Notes under the pieces: generated by a model
Databases searched by the model: none
What the model saw: the letters and a program-made list of their open reading frames with translations, nothing else
What the model was told of the DNA's origin: nothing
Source of the DNA: Candidatus Sumerlaeota bacterium
GTDB lineage: Bacteria > Sumerlaeota > Sumerlaeia > JADFCT01
NCBI GenBank assembly: GCA_026398575.1
Contig: JAPLSP010000289.1
Location: forward strand, 1 to 7,590
Direction: 5' to 3'
Length of the DNA stretch: 7,590 bases
Shown here: positions 1 to 6,865 of the stretch, piece after piece
Layout: each line of letters begins with the position of its first letter
Position numbering within the stretch: the stretch's first letter is position 1
Translations under genes and position numbers: made by a program

Positions 1-150
1 TGCGGTGATTTATAAGCCTTAGCGAAATTGCGAGCAGGTTGTGAGTAAAAGCGCTTGAGTAACACGCATTCAATGCATTAGCATAATAACGGGTTTGCGA
101 TAGCTACCGATGGTCTGGGTCAGAGCTATTGCCGCATCCACTATCTTACA

Positions 151-155
151 AGGAG
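151..155 (+). promoter_or_regulatory. Ribosome binding site for the PQQ-like protein
   Basis: AGGAG lies 9 nt before the ATG at 165. It decides the start, because an in-frame TTG at 129 would also open the frame but has no comparable site before it. The ATG start also places the signal peptide correctly at the N-terminus. Confidence 0.8.
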
Positions 156-164
156 ACTGTATTC

Positions 165-1436
165 ATGAGCAAAGCAACTTCACTGAGCGAATTTCTATTC
201 CGCCGGGGCGCCATCGCGTGCGGCATGCTGTTGATGTTTCTGGCCGTCAAGGTTGGCGCCGAAACTGAATGGACGCAATTCCGCGGGCCTGGGCGCGAGG
301 ACATCGCCAAAGAAACCGGTTTGCTGAAGCAATGGCCCGCTGAAGGACCGGCGCTGGCCTGGAAGATGACGGGAGTCGGCGGCGGGTTCTCCGGCGTCTC
401 CATTGCCAAGGGCTGTATTTACACCATGGGCGACAAGGACGGCGCCAGCCAGGTCATGGCCATCAATGAAGCCGACAAGAAAATCCTCTGGATGTCGAAG
501 GTGGGCGAGGCAGGCGGCGGCCAGGGGCATCCCGGTCCTCGCTGCACCCCGACGCTCGATGGCGATATGCTTTATGTTCTCAATCAATTTGGCGATCTCG
601 CCTGCTTCCAGATCGCCGACGGCAAGGAAGTCTGGCGCAAAAACATGAACAAGGATTTTGGCGGCAAGATGATGTCGGGCTGGGGCTATTCCGAATCGCC
701 GCTCGTGGATGGCGCCAATCTCGTCTGCACTCCAGGCGGGCAGAACGGGTCGGTCGTTGCTCTGAACAAGAAGACCGGGCAGCTCGTCTGGCGCAGCAAG
801 GATGTAACGGACGCGGCCTCTTATTCCTCGCTGATGCCCGTCGAGTTCGGCGGCGTCCGGCAATATGTGCAGCTGAGCGACAAGAGTGTTTATGCGGTCG
901 CCGCCGCCGACGGCAAATTGCTCTGGCGCGCGCCGCGCATGGGCAAGACCGCCGTGGTCACGACGCCGATTTTCAAGGATGGCATCGTTTTTGTCACGTC
1001 GGGCTATAACATCGGCCACAGCGCGTTCAAGGTGACCGCCAGCGGAGGTTCCGTCAAGGCGGAGGACCTTTATTCCGGCAAGGAAATGACCAATCACCAC
1101 GGCGGCGTGGTTCTGGTGGGCGAGTACCTCTATGGCTTCAGCGACAACGGCGGGAAGCTCAAGTGCATGGAGCTGAAGACTGGCAAAGTGATGTGGGAGA
1201 ATCCGTGCGTGGGCAAGGGTTCGCTGACATGCGCCGACGGCCGCCTATACGTTCGTAGCGAGGGCGGCGCCGGAGCCGTGGCCCTGGTGGAAGCCAGTTC
1301 CGCCGGCTACAAAGAAACCGGCCGCTTCAACCAGCCCGACCGCAGCCAGAAAAACAGCTGGCCGCACCCGGTCATCTGCGACGGCAAGCTCTACCTGCGC
1401 GATCAGGATACGCTGCTGTGCTACAAAGTGAAGTAG
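165..1436 (+). CDS. Exported PQQ-like beta-propeller repeat protein
   Basis: A 423-aa secreted protein. Residues 1-32 form a signal peptide: an FRR basic part, the hydrophobic stretch ACGMLLMFLAV, and a likely cleavage after VGA. The mature chain opens with WTQFRGPGR, a signature I associate with PQQ-like propeller proteins of Planctomycetota and Verrucomicrobiota. Blade motifs ending in a conserved Trp recur: ADKKILW (about 103-109), DGKEVW (152-157), KTGQLVW (203-209), DGKLLW (249-254) and TGKVMW (339-344). The segment MMSGWGYSESPLVDG (about 169-183) is also typical. The fold is an eight-bladed-type propeller. Family members resemble quinoprotein alcohol dehydrogenases and BamB, but most, including this one, lack clear evidence of bound PQQ or a known substrate. 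It acts outside the cytoplasm, in the periplasm or attached to the envelope. It appears monocistronic, ending just before a strong hairpin and facing the kinase gene. The fold is confident; the enzymatic role is unknown. Confidence 0.9.
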   Translation: MSKATSLSEFLFRRGAIACGMLLMFLAVKVGAETEWTQFRGPGREDIAKETGLLKQWPAEGPALAWKMTGVGGGFSGVSIAKGCIYTMGDKDGASQVMAINEADKKILWMSKVGEAGGGQGHPGPRCTPTLDGDMLYVLNQFGDLACFQIADGKEVWRKNMNKDFGGKMMSGWGYSESPLVDGANLVCTPGGQNGSVVALNKKTGQLVWRSKDVTDAASYSSLMPVEFGGVRQYVQLSDKSVYAVAAADGKLLWRAPRMGKTAVVTTPIFKDGIVFVTSGYNIGHSAFKVTASGGSVKAEDLYSGKEMTNHHGGVVLVGEYLYGFSDNGGKLKCMELKTGKVMWENPCVGKGSLTCADGRLYVRSEGGAGAVALVEASSAGYKETGRFNQPDRSQKNSWPHPVICDGKLYLRDQDTLLCYKVK

Positions 1437-1472
1437 GGATAAAAGCTGGAATGGAGCGTTTGCGAAGGGAAT

Positions 1473-1500
1473 GCGCCCGCGCGGCAAGCCGCGCGGGCGC
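1473..1500. terminator. GC-rich hairpin between convergent genes
   Basis: A perfect 13-bp inverted repeat, GCGCCCGCGCGGC (1473-1485) against its complement (1488-1500), with only AA between the arms (effectively a CAAG loop). It lies 36 nt after the PQQ-like gene's stop and directly abuts the kinase stop codon at 1501-1503. On the plus strand it is followed by TTATGTTTTC, a modest T-rich tail; there is no T run on the minus-strand side. Best read as a terminator serving both convergent genes, more convincingly for the plus strand. Confidence 0.7.
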
Positions 1501-3552
1501 TTATGTTTTCTGAGGTGGTTCGACTGGGGCGAAGGCTTTGCGCAAGACCGCGCTCAGGCTTGCCAGTTGGTAAGGCTTTTCGATAAAGCCGGCCAGGTCT
1601 TGTCCGGCGAAACGCCGCGCGATTTCCTGCGCATTGTAACCGCTGGCCAGGATGACGCGTATGTCGCTCCGGATGCGGCGCAATTCGCGATAGGTTTCCG
1701 CGCCGTCCATGTGCGGCATGGTCAGATCCAGCAAGACGCATGCGATCTCGTCCGCGCGCTCCTTGAAAATCTTGATCGCCTCGCGCCCGTCGGCCGCCAT
1801 GATCACGCGGAATCCGCAGCGCTCGAGCATCTTCTGGGCCACGTTGAGCACGATCTCTTCATCATCCACCAGCAGCACGGCGCCGCTGCCCCGCCAAAGG
1901 CTGGTTGCGGCGTCTGGGTCTGCGTGGGCGGATTGTTTTGCCGAGGCGGGAAACAGCGCCCGGAAGGTTGTGCCTTTGCCGGGTTCGCTCTGCACTTTAA
2001 TGGCGCCCTTGTGCGCCCGGATAATTCCCAGGACAGCGGCCAGCCCAAGCCCGCGTCCGGTGAACTTCGTGGTATAAAAAGGATCGAAAATTTTCAGCTG
2101 CGTCTCTCCGTCCATGCCGCATCCGGTGTCCGCGATTTCAAGGTACACATAAGTTCCGGGGGGTGTCGCTTCCGTCAGGTGGCATTCGCGGAAAAAGGCT
2201 TCGTCGCACTCCATGACGCCGGTGGAAATGGCGATGACGCCGTCATTGTCGCCGATTGCTTCCGAGGCGTTGATGACCAGGTTCATGACCACTTGGCGTA
2301 TCTGCGCGGGATCGGCCTCGATGGCCGGCAGATTTTCCGCGAAGTGGCTGCGCATCAGCGCTTTTTTGGAGATGGACACATGAAGGAGGTGAGCGATTTC
2401 CTGGACGAGCCGCGACAGATTGAGCGGCGTGACGACGAATTGGCCCAGGCCGGCGTAAGCGAGCATCTGCCGGCATAATTCGGCGGCGCGGCAGGCTGCG
2501 TTTTCGATCCCGCGCAGGCTGTCGCGCACGGAAGATTCCGGCGGCAGATCCGCCAGCGCCATGCTGGCGTGGCCCAGGATCGCCGTCAGCAGGTTGTTGA
2601 AGTCGTGCGCAATGCCGCCGGCCAGGACGCCGAGGCTTTCGAGTTTTTGCGCCTGCCGCAGTTTCGTCTCCAGCTGGCGCCGTTCCTCTTCCGCCCGCCG
2701 GCGTTCCGTCACGTCGCGAAAGCTCCACACCCGCCCCACGGGCCGGTTTTCGATCCGCTGGGGGAGGGAATAGCGTTCGATGATTCTGCCGTCCTTGAAT
2801 TCCAACACGTCGAAGCTCGCTGCTTCCGGCAGGGAATACAACTCTTGAACCCGGGCCAGGAATCCTTGGGGATCGTTTAATTGATCCATGACATATTCCA
2901 GCGCGAGCTGGTCTTCGCCGGAGCTGAGGATATATTGGGGCATCCGCCACAAGTGGACGAATTTGGCGTTGTAGCCTTCGATCTTCCCCTGATTATCCAC
3001 CACGAGAATTCCATCGGCCGTCGAGTCCAGGGTCGCCCGGAGCAGCGAGATGGATTGCCGCAGATTTTCCTCCGCGTGCTTTTGCTCGGTGATGTCTATC
3101 GCCGTGAAGGTCACGCCGGCGTTCATATTGCCCGGCTCGATGAGCGTCGAGCTCAGGAGGATGTCAATGACGGCGCCGTCTTTGCGCCGCCAGCGCGTTT
3201 CGACCGAGCCCGAGCCTTTCTCGGCGATTTGCCGGTATTTTTCCTGCCCGACGTATTCGAAGTCTTCATGCGTCGGGTAAAGCATTTTTGCCGATTGCCC
3301 CAGGAGTTCTTCGGCGGCGTATCCGGTCATCCGGCATAGCTGGTTATTCACCTGCATCACGATGCGGTTGATCACCATGCCGATGCCGATCGGGGCGGCC
3401 CTGAAAATGCTTATCAGCTCGGCTTCGCTTTCGCGCAGGGCCTCTTGCGCCCGGTCGCGCTGGAGCACCGCGCCTTCCAGTTCCGCAATGTGCCGCTGCA
3501 ATTCGGCCAGATCGTTTGCTGGCGCCGGCTGGGTTGTGTCAGGCTGGTTCAT
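1501..3552 (-). CDS. Soluble hybrid histidine kinase (PAS-PAS-HisKA-HATPase-REC)
   Basis: A 683-aa sensor kinase with a fused receiver and no signal peptide or membrane segment, so it is cytoplasmic. In order: a short N-terminal coiled coil (about 15-45); PAS 1 (about 40-160, ending FTAIDITEQ); PAS 2 (about 167-285, ending WSFRDVTERR); HisKA with H-box GGIAHDFNN, phospho-His 316; HATPase_c with N-box NLVINASEA (Asn 428), G1 box DTGCGM from Asp 475, F-box FDPFYTT and G2 box GRGLGLA; and a C-terminal REC domain with acidic pair DD 563-564, phospho-acceptor Asp 609 in LLDLTMP, Ser 637 and Lys 659. All catalytic residues are present, so it should autophosphorylate and pass phosphate to its own receiver. 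No DNA-binding output or separate regulator is nearby. A TTG at 3567 could add five residues. I prefer the ATG because it follows a G-rich stretch and a promoter whose expected start would leave almost no leader for the TTG. The signal and target are unknown. Confidence 0.93.
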   Translation of the reverse strand: MNQPDTTQPAPANDLAELQRHIAELEGAVLQRDRAQEALRESEAELISIFRAAPIGIGMVINRIVMQVNNQLCRMTGYAAEELLGQSAKMLYPTHEDFEYVGQEKYRQIAEKGSGSVETRWRRKDGAVIDILLSSTLIEPGNMNAGVTFTAIDITEQKHAEENLRQSISLLRATLDSTADGILVVDNQGKIEGYNAKFVHLWRMPQYILSSGEDQLALEYVMDQLNDPQGFLARVQELYSLPEAASFDVLEFKDGRIIERYSLPQRIENRPVGRVWSFRDVTERRRAEEERRQLETKLRQAQKLESLGVLAGGIAHDFNNLLTAILGHASMALADLPPESSVRDSLRGIENAACRAAELCRQMLAYAGLGQFVVTPLNLSRLVQEIAHLLHVSISKKALMRSHFAENLPAIEADPAQIRQVVMNLVINASEAIGDNDGVIAISTGVMECDEAFFRECHLTEATPPGTYVYLEIADTGCGMDGETQLKIFDPFYTTKFTGRGLGLAAVLGIIRAHKGAIKVQSEPGKGTTFRALFPASAKQSAHADPDAATSLWRGSGAVLLVDDEEIVLNVAQKMLERCGFRVIMAADGREAIKIFKERADEIACVLLDLTMPHMDGAETYRELRRIRSDIRVILASGYNAQEIARRFAGQDLAGFIEKPYQLASLSAVLRKAFAPVEPPQKT

Positions 3553-3581
3553 TATCCACCCCCACAATAAAACACCTGTAA

Positions 3582-3610
3582 AGTTTACTATAATTGATCC
3601 TATTAGTCAA
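3582..3610 (-). promoter_or_regulatory. Sigma-70-like promoter for the hybrid kinase
   Basis: Read on the minus strand: TTGACT (3610-3605, five of six matches to the -35 consensus), a 17-bp spacer, then TAAACT (3587-3582, four of six to the -10). Transcription would begin near 3575, about 23 nt before the ATG at 3552. Local AT richness and position support it; this is a consensus match only. Confidence 0.5.
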
Positions 3611-3686
3611 GCGTTGAACACGAAACAACCTGATTATTTGATTGAAGATCATTATAAGGCTATCGAGATGCTGCGCCGCGTCCGTC

Positions 3687-3708
3687 TCAGACAATCAGCG
3701 TCAGACAA
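3687..3708. repeat. Short direct repeat in the divergent intergenic region
   Basis: TCAGACAA occurs at 3687-3694 and again at 3701-3708, 14 bp apart, upstream of the hydrolase. The first copy is preceded by GTC, giving a small GTCTCAGAC palindrome. It could be an operator or chance; the spacing is not a clean helical repeat. Confidence 0.25.
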
Positions 3709-3767
3709 GACTCTTGACACCGCCTCATGGAAAAGACATCGTTGCCGAGAAAGGTCATGTCAGGTGC

Positions 3768-3772
3768 AGGAG
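3768..3772 (+). promoter_or_regulatory. Ribosome binding site for the glycoside hydrolase
   Basis: AGGAG lies 7 nt before the ATG at 3780. It decides the start: the frame stays open back to 3642, but the upstream residues are not signal-peptide-like, whereas starting at 3780 puts a secretion signal at the N-terminus. Confidence 0.75.
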
Positions 3773-3773
3773 A

Positions 3774-3809
3774 CCACGGATGCCACGAATGCCATGGGTA
3801 TCACGGATA
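3774..3809. repeat. Four tandem 9-bp units of the CCACGRATG type
   Basis: Consecutive 9-mers CCACGGATG, CCACGAATG, CCATGGGTA and TCACGGATA. The first two differ at one base; the last two are degenerate. The tract spans the end of the ribosome-binding spacer, the start codon (the ATG of unit 1) and the first ten codons. The second ATG (unit 2, 3789) is in frame, so either could start translation. I recall CCACGAATG-like runs as common intergenic filler in several environmental phyla, but I cannot check that here. Confidence 0.6.
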
Positions 3810-6077
3810 CTGCGGTCGCTCATGCTGGGCGCGCTTGCGCTCAATGTCACGCTCGCTTTGCCGGCGGGCGCCGGACAGGATAAAATTACGTTGCAGGCTT
3901 CGCCGGAACGCGCAGGCAAGTATGAAAAAGTGGAGTTTATTTTAGTCACGACCGGTTCGGCGCAAAATCAGAACCTGCTTGATTCCAGTCAGGCGGAGAT
4001 GAACGTCGAGATCAAAACTCCCAGCGGCAAGCGCTTGATCGTTCCTGGATTCCTTTATCAGCCGTATGAGCGCAAGCGGATTGCGCGGGGCGGGCGCGAA
4101 AGCGATTGGCTTTATCCCTGCGGCCAGGCTGTCTGGAAGGCAAGGTTTGCGCCGATGGAAATTGGCGCGTATGAAGCGATAGCCTGGATCAAAGACGGCC
4201 CCGGGCTGGTCGGACGCGTCGGACTGGTCGGACCGGTCGGACCAGTCGGATCGGCCAGGCTGGTCGGGCCGGCTGAATCGGCGCCGGCGCGGTTTGAGTG
4301 CGTTTCCTCCGCGCGAAAAGGCTTCCTGCGCATCAGCCAGAAAGATCCGCGATTCATGGAATTCACCGAAGGCGCGCCGTTCTTCGCCATCGGACAAAAC
4401 CTCGCATTCATCGGCGAAACGCAATACGTCACTCCGCTCAAGGCCGAAGCGATCTTCGACAAGTTATCCGCCAATGGCGCCAACTTCCTGCGCGTTTGGA
4501 CCTGCTGCGAGGATTGGGCGATGGCATTGGAAGCGCGCAAAAGCGTTTGGGGGCGATCCTGGGAGAAGAAGACGTTGGTTGTTGCGGCGCCGGATGACAA
4601 GGCGGGCGGGCAGCCGGGCGGGGCGACGGGCGGACAGAATCGCATGTGCCTGAAGCTTTCCGGCGCCGATGGAGCTGCGCTGCCCTTGTCGCCGTGCCAT
4701 CCCATCGCTCTGCGGCCCGATACGCGATACGCGATTTCGCTCGATGCGTGGATGGAGGGCGACGCCGAACTGCAGATCGAATTGAACGGCGCAAGGCTCG
4801 AATCCTCCTCCGCAAAGAAGAATAGCTGGAGCGCATTGAAATATGAATTCAAAAGCGGATCGAAAGATTTCTGGATAGAACGCATGAGCATGCGGCTGAA
4901 AGGCGCCGGCACGGCGTATTTCAATCTTATGTCGCTACGCGAGGCGGCGGGCGGACCGGAACTGCTTTGGGAAGCCGAGTCTGGCGTCAATCGCCCGATC
5001 TTCGGATACTATAATCCAACGGACTGCTTCATGCTCGACGGGCTAATCGAGGCGGCTGAGAAGCGCGGGCTTTATCTTCAGCTGTGTTTCATCACGCGTG
5101 ATCTCTACATGAAGATGCTCAAGAAGCCCGACAGCCCGGAATATCAGGAGGCCATCGAACACGCGCGCAGGCTGATCCGGTACGTCGTGGCGCGCTGGGG
5201 ATACTCGACCAGCGTCGGCGCTTGGGAATACTTCAACGAGATGGACCCCGGCGTGCCGACCGACCGCTTCTATGACGTGTTGGGGAAGTACTTCGATGAG
5301 ATTGACGCCGCGCATCACCTGCGGACGACCAGCGCGTGGGCGCCGTCGCCCAAGGATTACGCCCATGCGCGGATAGACATCGCCGAGCCGCACTTCTATC
5401 TGCGCCCCGCCGACAAGAAAAAAATCAAGGACGAGGTCAGCGCGATTCTCGACCGCGCGCGTTATGTGCGGAATCTGACTCCCTCCAAGCCCGCGCTGCT
5501 GGGCGAGTTCGGGCTGGCGGACGATCAATGGCGCGCCTGCGACGACATGAAGAAAGATCGCGACTATGTCCACTTCCACAATGCGCTGTGGGCCTCGGCC
5601 TTGTCGGGGCTTTCGGGAACCGCGCTCTTCTGGTGGTGGGACGACATTGACGCCAAAAACGCCTACCGCCACTACCGTCCGCTGTCCATCTGGCTGGCCG
5701 ATATCCCCTTCACAACCGCCGGCCTGAAAGATGCGACCGCAACGCTCTCGTATTCACAATCCCCGGCGCCGCCCGCGGATTCCGCCGTCCGCCTGATTGG
5801 GTTGCAGGCCCGCGATCAGGCGTATCTTTGGCTGCTGAATCCCCAAGCCACCTGGGCCGATCACCTCGACCCGAATGCGAAGCCGTCCGATGTGAGCGGA
5901 CTGACGCTCCAAGTAACCGGCCTCCAGCCCGGCGCCTATAAAATTCAATGGTGGGATACCCAGGATGGCAAGATTATTCAGGAAACGAATGCCATAAGCA
6001 CAGCCGGCGTCCTCAAGACAGCGGCGCCCGTTTTCAATAGAGACATCGCATGCAAGATTAGACTACCGATGCGCTAA
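3780..6077 (+). CDS. Exported DUF5060-type glycoside hydrolase, clan GH-A-like
   Basis: A 765-aa secreted protein. Residues 1-32 form a signal peptide (hydrophobic SLMLGALALNVTLAL, likely cut after AGAG). Next comes a DUF5060-type beta-sandwich (about 33-139 plus 167-175), recognised by GKYEKVEF and PSGKRLIVPGF. A Gly/Val-rich repeat insert lies at about 142-166. The barrel starts with KGFLRISQKDPRFMEF and PFFAIGQN (about 180-206). The likely acid/base is Glu 487 in WEYFNEMD and the likely nucleophile is Glu 576 in LLGEFG, the spacing and contexts expected of a retaining clan GH-A enzyme (GH5/DUF4038-like). Between strand NFLRVWTCCEDW (about 235-246) and LDGLIEAAEKRGLYLQL (about 419-435) sits an extra module of about 130 residues resembling a carbohydrate-binding jelly roll. 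A C-terminal beta domain (about 657-762) contains AYLWLLNPQATWAD and IQWWDTQDGK. Substrate and exact family are unknown. It reads away from the divergent kinase gene. Confidence 0.87.
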   Translation: MPRMPWVSRILRSLMLGALALNVTLALPAGAGQDKITLQASPERAGKYEKVEFILVTTGSAQNQNLLDSSQAEMNVEIKTPSGKRLIVPGFLYQPYERKRIARGGRESDWLYPCGQAVWKARFAPMEIGAYEAIAWIKDGPGLVGRVGLVGPVGPVGSARLVGPAESAPARFECVSSARKGFLRISQKDPRFMEFTEGAPFFAIGQNLAFIGETQYVTPLKAEAIFDKLSANGANFLRVWTCCEDWAMALEARKSVWGRSWEKKTLVVAAPDDKAGGQPGGATGGQNRMCLKLSGADGAALPLSPCHPIALRPDTRYAISLDAWMEGDAELQIELNGARLESSSAKKNSWSALKYEFKSGSKDFWIERMSMRLKGAGTAYFNLMSLREAAGGPELLWEAESGVNRPIFGYYNPTDCFMLDGLIEAAEKRGLYLQLCFITRDLYMKMLKKPDSPEYQEAIEHARRLIRYVVARWGYSTSVGAWEYFNEMDPGVPTDRFYDVLGKYFDEIDAAHHLRTTSAWAPSPKDYAHARIDIAEPHFYLRPADKKKIKDEVSAILDRARYVRNLTPSKPALLGEFGLADDQWRACDDMKKDRDYVHFHNALWASALSGLSGTALFWWWDDIDAKNAYRHYRPLSIWLADIPFTTAGLKDATATLSYSQSPAPPADSAVRLIGLQARDQAYLWLLNPQATWADHLDPNAKPSDVSGLTLQVTGLQPGAYKIQWWDTQDGKIIQETNAISTAGVLKTAAPVFNRDIACKIRLPMR
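4209..4271. repeat. 9-bp tandem repeat inside the hydrolase gene (GTCGGACNN)
   Basis: Seven consecutive 9-mers: GTCGGACGC, GTCGGACTG, GTCGGACCG, GTCGGACCA, GTCGGATCG, GCCAGGCTG and GTCGGGCCG. Each unit is three codons, so the tract stays in frame and encodes a collagen-like Val-Gly-x run (VGRVGLVGPVGPVG). It falls in the linker between the DUF5060-type domain and the barrel, where AWIKDGPG would otherwise lead into AESAPARFE. Units are near-identical at the 5' side and degenerate toward the 3' side. Confidence 0.85.
4563..4976 (+). other. Probable carbohydrate-binding-like module nested in the barrel
   Basis: Encodes about residues 262-399 of the hydrolase. It interrupts the barrel between a strand and the helix that normally follow closely. 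It has features of carbohydrate-binding jelly rolls: PDTRYAISLDAWMEGDAELQIELNG, then SWSALKYEFKSGS and GTAYFNLMSLREA. The assignment rests on pattern only; it could be a lineage-specific loop domain with another role. Confidence 0.5.
5748..6062 (+). repeat. Duplicated C-terminal domain, copy 1 (within intact hydrolase)
   Basis: These 105 codons align without gaps, at an offset of 1255 bp, to 7003-7317. By hand count the translated products agree at 88 of 105 positions. This copy is the natural C-terminal beta domain of the hydrolase. Confidence 0.9.
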
Positions 6078-6162
6078 AATCACCTTGCGAAGTCATTGAG
6101 GCTTTTATTCAAAATGCGTTTGCTGGTTGACATGCAAGGCTTCGCATTAGCAGACTCTTTTC

Positions 6163-6603
6163 ATGCTTGCATATTTTGATAATTGCTGCTTGCAGCGTCC
6201 GTTTGATGACCATACTCAGTTGCGGATCGCTTTGGAAAGTGAATGTGTAATGGCTGCGTTTGCCCTTGCGGAGGGAGGTCATCTGGATATAGTTTCTTCG
6301 GAAGCGCTGATGTATGAGATTGCGAAAATTCCTGACATTCAGCGCAAAGCGTTTGTTATCCGAGCATTGTCGTGCTCGCGGGTTTTTGTGCGAGTAACAG
6401 ATGAGATTGAGGCGCGCGCCGCGCAGCTTAGCGGCTACGGATTGAGAAACATGGATGCCCTGCATATAGCGTGCGCTGAAGCGGCTGCTGCGCAGTTCTT
6501 TTGCAGCTGCGACGACGGGATTCTCCAGAAAGCAGGTCGCATTCCAGGCCTTGGGACGCAGCTCGTGACGCCGCAACAGCTCATCGAGGAGATGAAAAAA
6601 TGA
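6163..6603 (+). CDS. PIN-domain ribonuclease toxin (VapC-like)
   Basis: A 146-aa single-domain PIN protein, normal length for a VapC-type toxin. Candidate metal-binding acids are Asp 6 in AYFDNCCLQRPFDD (a variant of the YxDNxxLxRPFDD opening of one PIN subgroup), Glu 52 in EALMYEI, Asp 98 in NMDALHIACA, and Asp 117 in CSCDDGIL. Such toxins cleave RNA, often tRNA, until bound by an antitoxin. The ATG at 6163 is the first possible start after an in-frame TAG at 6148. There is no Shine-Dalgarno sequence before it, so translation may be weak or leaderless. It overlaps the next gene by 4 bp (ATGA), implying one transcript and coupled translation. GC is lower (about 48% in one 60-base sample) than in the hydrolase, consistent with a horizontally moving module. 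The RNA target is unknown. Confidence 0.87.
   Translation: MLAYFDNCCLQRPFDDHTQLRIALESECVMAAFALAEGGHLDIVSSEALMYEIAKIPDIQRKAFVIRALSCSRVFVRVTDEIEARAAQLSGYGLRNMDALHIACAEAAAAQFFCSCDDGILQKAGRIPGLGTQLVTPQQLIEEMKK
6586..6591 (+). promoter_or_regulatory. Ribosome binding site for the antitoxin, inside the toxin gene
   Basis: GAGGAG lies 8 nt before the ATG at 6600, within the last toxin codons. The toxin start has no such site, so the downstream antitoxin is probably translated more efficiently, as the balance of such a pair requires. Confidence 0.65.
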
Positions 6604-6821
6604 CTCTGCAAATGACGATACAGACGAAGCCGTTGCGAGACGTTACCACGGAGGCGCTGGACATCCTAACCAAGACCCTTGGACCCGTGGATACCCTGCG
6701 CTTCATCAATCAGTTCACGCTGGGACATGGCGACTACACAGAAGAGCGCAAGGCTTTGTTTGACAATCTTTCTCTGGATCAGATCATCGCTGAAATCAAA
6801 CAGGCGCGTGAGAAAGCGTAA
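6600..6821 (+). CDS. Probable antitoxin partner of the PIN toxin
   Basis: A 73-aa, mostly helical protein starting in the toxin's stop codon. Key segments are TEALDILTKTLGPVDTLRFI (about 17-36), QFTLGHGDYTEERKALF (about 38-54) and LSLDQIIAEIKQAREKA (57-73). I do not recognise a ribbon-helix-helix, AbrB or Phd fold. I recall similar small proteins (LGPVDxxRF...QF.LG.GDYT.ER) beside PIN genes in other bacteria. Its job is inferred from size, overlap with the toxin and the strong ribosome binding site. Binding would occur in the cytoplasm. An alternative start at ATG 6612 would remove four residues, but the binding site favours 6600. The order is toxin first, the reverse of most vapBC operons. 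Confidence 0.75.
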   Translation: MTLQMTIQTKPLRDVTTEALDILTKTLGPVDTLRFINQFTLGHGDYTEERKALFDNLSLDQIIAEIKQAREKA

Positions 6822-6865
6822 TTCTAGACATCAGTCTCCAGAGGAATCAGAAACAGACTTCGGGA

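Noticed and set aside
55..87. Possible promoter TTGAGT ... CATAAT upstream of the propeller gene
   Set aside because: The spacer is 21 bp, too long for a sigma-70 promoter, and no better pair was found in 1-164.
195..1100. Long minus-strand open frame (301 codons) opposite the propeller gene
   Set aside because: It is the shadow of a gene with a clear signal peptide and repeated blade motifs; no ribosome binding site or recognisable domain.
1471..2478. Long plus-strand open frame (335 codons) opposite the kinase gene
   Set aside because: It runs antisense to the well-supported HATPase and REC domains; its product is low-complexity and matches no fold. It is a GC-rich codon shadow.
3714..3719. 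Perfect TTGACA upstream of the hydrolase
   Set aside because: No acceptable -10 hexamer lies 16-18 bp downstream. A TATAAT at 3589-3594 on the plus strand likewise lacks a -35.
4209..4271. CRISPR array or clustered direct repeats
   Set aside because: Units are 9 bp and contiguous with no spacers; it is a coding minisatellite.
4112..4990. Minus-strand frame encoding a Thr/Pro/Ser run (PTGPTGPTSPT)
   Set aside because: The run is the reverse reading of the 9-bp repeat in the hydrolase; the plus-strand frame carries the domains.
6113..6148. AATGCG ... CGCATT inverted repeat before the PIN gene as an operator
   Set aside because: Only 6 bp per arm with a 24-bp gap and no extension of pairing; not distinguishable from chance.
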